Source of the DNA: Frondihabitans sp.
GTDB taxonomy: Bacteria > Actinomycetota > Actinomycetes > Actinomycetales > Microbacteriaceae
DNA length: 6,099 bases
Assembly (NCBI GenBank): GCA_025464735.1
Contig: JAODMX010000520.1
Coordinates: 1 to 6,099, forward strand
Reading direction: 5' to 3'
Part shown: piece after piece, positions 4,699-6,099 of the stretch
How positions within the stretch are numbered: position 1 is the stretch's first letter
Layout: every line of letters starts with the position of its first letter
Notes under the pieces: generated by a model
The model's database searches: none
What the model was told of the DNA's origin: nothing
Seen by the model: only the letters and a program-made list of their open reading frames with translations
Program-made: the position numbers and the translations under genes

Positions 4699-6099
4699 GT
4701 GCCAGGAGAGAACCTCACCCGAGTCGAGGCGCAGCAGCGCAAGAGCATCGTCGACGTCGAGTCGTATGAGATCGCGCTTGACCTGACGCGCGGAGACGAG
4801 ATCTTCGGGAGCACCACGACCGTGAGGTTCACCGCCACCGACGGCGCGTCGACCTTCATCGACGCATTCACGCGCACCGTTCACGCCGTGACTCTGAACG
4901 GAACCGAGCTGGATCCTGCGGTCGTCAGCGACGGTGTGCGCATCCAACTCGACGATTTGGCCGAGTCGAACGTGCTCGAGGTCATCGCCGACGCCGAGTA
5001 CACCAACACGGGCGAGGGTCTTCATCGCTTCGTCGACCCGGTCGACGACGAGGTCTACCTCTACTCGCAGTTCGAGGTGCCCGACAGCCGCCGCGTGTTC
5101 GCCGTCTTCGAGCAGCCCGACCTCAAGGCAACGTTCCAGTTCACGATCACGGCGCCCGCCCGGTGGGAGGTCGTCAGCAACTCGATCACCCCGTCGCCGG
5201 TGGTCTCCGGTGAGAACGCCACTTGGACCTTCGCGCCCACGCCGATCCTCTCCAGCTACATCACCGCGATCATCGCTGGCCCCTACGACGTCGTCCGCTC
5301 GTCGCTGACGAGCTCCGACGGCCGCGAGATTCCCCTGGGTATCTTCACGCGCAAGTCGCTCTCGGAGCACATGGACTCCGATTACATCTTCGACAAGACC
5401 CGCCAGGGCTTCACCTACTACGAAGAGAAGTTCGACTACGCCTACCCCTTCGACAAGTACGACCAGCTCTTCGTGCCGGAGTTCAACGCGGGGGCAATGG
5501 AGAACGCCGGGGCTGTCACGTTCACCGAGACCTATGTCTTCCGCAGCAAGGTGACCGACGCAATCAAGGAGCGTCGGGTCGTCACGATCCTGCACGAGCT
5601 GGCCCACATGTGGTTCGGCGACCTGGTCACCATGAAGTGGTGGAACGATCTCTGGCTCAACGAGTCGTTCGCCGAGTGGGCGTCGACGATGTCCACCGCC
5701 GAGGCCACCGAGTGGACCGAGGCGTGGACGACTTTCCAGGCCATGGAGAAGAGCTGGGCCTACCGCCAGGATCAACTGCCCTCCACGCACCCGGTCGTCG
5801 CGACGATCAACGACCTTGAAGACGTTCAGGTGAACTTCGACGGCATCACCTACGCGAAGGGCGGCTCGGTGCTCAAGCAGCTCGTCGCCTGGGTCGGCAT
5901 CGATGCCTTCTACGCAGGAGTCGCGGCCTACTTCAAGAAGCACCACCACTCCAACACCGAGCTCTCCGACCTCCTGGCCGAGCTCGAGGTCACCTCGGGC
6001 CGCGAACTCACGAGCTGGTCGAAACTCTGGCTCGAGACTGCCGGCGTGAACACTCTTCGGCCCGAGATCGAGGTCGACAGCGAAGGCGTCATCAGTTCG
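4699..6099 (+). CDS. pepN: Aminopeptidase N, M1 zinc metallopeptidase (3' end cut by window edge)
   Basis: The first 467 codons of an M1-family aminopeptidase, which removes N-terminal residues from peptides in the cytoplasm. The actinobacterial PepN form is about 850 residues, so the window holds the N-terminal beta domain, the whole catalytic domain and little of the C-terminal helical part. Key residues are the substrate-binding GAMEN at 265-269, and the zinc site HELAH with His299, His303 and Glu322 (in LNESFAEW, the HExxH-x18-E spacing). Glu300 is the catalytic base and Tyr385 in ITYAKGG is the transition-state tyrosine. All are intact. The GTG start gives PGENLTRVEAQQRKSIVDVESYEIALDL, typical of actinobacterial PepN, and is preceded by GGAG. 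No signal peptide is visible. In M. tuberculosis pepN is the direct divergent neighbour of the Rv2466c gene; here the permease-hydrolase pair lies between. Confidence 0.96.
   Translation, partial: MPGENLTRVEAQQRKSIVDVESYEIALDLTRGDEIFGSTTTVRFTATDGASTFIDAFTRTVHAVTLNGTELDPAVVSDGVRIQLDDLAESNVLEVIADAEYTNTGEGLHRFVDPVDDEVYLYSQFEVPDSRRVFAVFEQPDLKATFQFTITAPARWEVVSNSITPSPVVSGENATWTFAPTPILSSYITAIIAGPYDVVRSSLTSSDGREIPLGIFTRKSLSEHMDSDYIFDKTRQGFTYYEEKFDYAYPFDKYDQLFVPEFNAGAMENAGAVTFTETYVFRSKVTDAIKERRVVTILHELAHMWFGDLVTMKWWNDLWLNESFAEWASTMSTAEATEWTEAWTTFQAMEKSWAYRQDQLPSTHPVVATINDLEDVQVNFDGITYAKGGSVLKQLVAWVGIDAFYAGVAAYFKKHHHSNTELSDLLAELEVTSGRELTSWSKLWLETAGVNTLRPEIEVDSEGVISS

Noticed and set aside
4675..5949. 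A 424-codon open frame antisense to pepN
   Set aside because: It lies opposite an M1 peptidase with every catalytic motif intact. Its composition (rich in Val, Arg, Gly and Asp, no domain) is what antisense to GC-rich coding sequence gives.

Overview
This 6.1 kb window is high-GC, densely packed bacterial DNA. It reads as an actinobacterium, most likely of the Microbacteriaceae (moderate to low confidence on family). The reasons are the GC-rich third positions, GTG starts, TAnnnT-type -10 boxes with leaderless-looking starts, a mycobacterial-type RpiB, and a DsbA-like protein close to mycothiol-dependent Rv2466c. There are seven coding regions, two of them cut by the window edges. I see no RNA gene, mobile element, CRISPR array or tRNA.

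Left half, minus strand (about 2502 down to 1): a tight cluster read right to left. It holds a DsbA-fold mycothiol-type oxidoreductase, ribose-5-phosphate isomerase B (rpiB), a Fpg/Nei-family DNA glycosylase, and the N-terminal half of a PaiB-type FMN-binding protein. rpiB and the glycosylase overlap by one base (TGATG), and the glycosylase and paiB are 3 bases apart. The first two genes each have a good -10 box placed so that the transcript would start at or next to the ATG (leaderless).

Right half, plus strand (2562 to the end): a 12-TM NCS1-family purine/cytosine-type permease overlaps by four bases (GTGA) an isochorismatase-fold cysteine hydrolase. After a 98-base gap with its own promoter comes the first 467 codons of an M1 aminopeptidase N (pepN), which includes the complete catalytic site. 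A 59-base divergent gap (2503-2561) separates the halves. It holds the oxidoreductase promoter and an imperfect inverted repeat.

The order glycosylase-rpiB-DsbA-like-pepN matches, from memory, the M. tuberculosis block Rv2464c-Rv2465c-Rv2466c-Rv2467. Here the permease-hydrolase pair sits inside the divergent junction, which suggests a two-gene transport and catabolism cassette inserted into an otherwise conserved neighbourhood. The minus-strand genes plausibly share an oxidative-stress theme (thiol redox, pentose phosphate flux, oxidised-base repair, flavin binding). The permease-hydrolase pair probably imports and hydrolyses a nucleobase-like or ureido/amide compound whose identity the sequence does not give. 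I found no clear case for an undescribed defence or mobile system. The points worth following are the missing second active-site cysteine of the DsbA-like protein, the large insert in the glycosylase, the leaderless promoters and the unidentified substrate.
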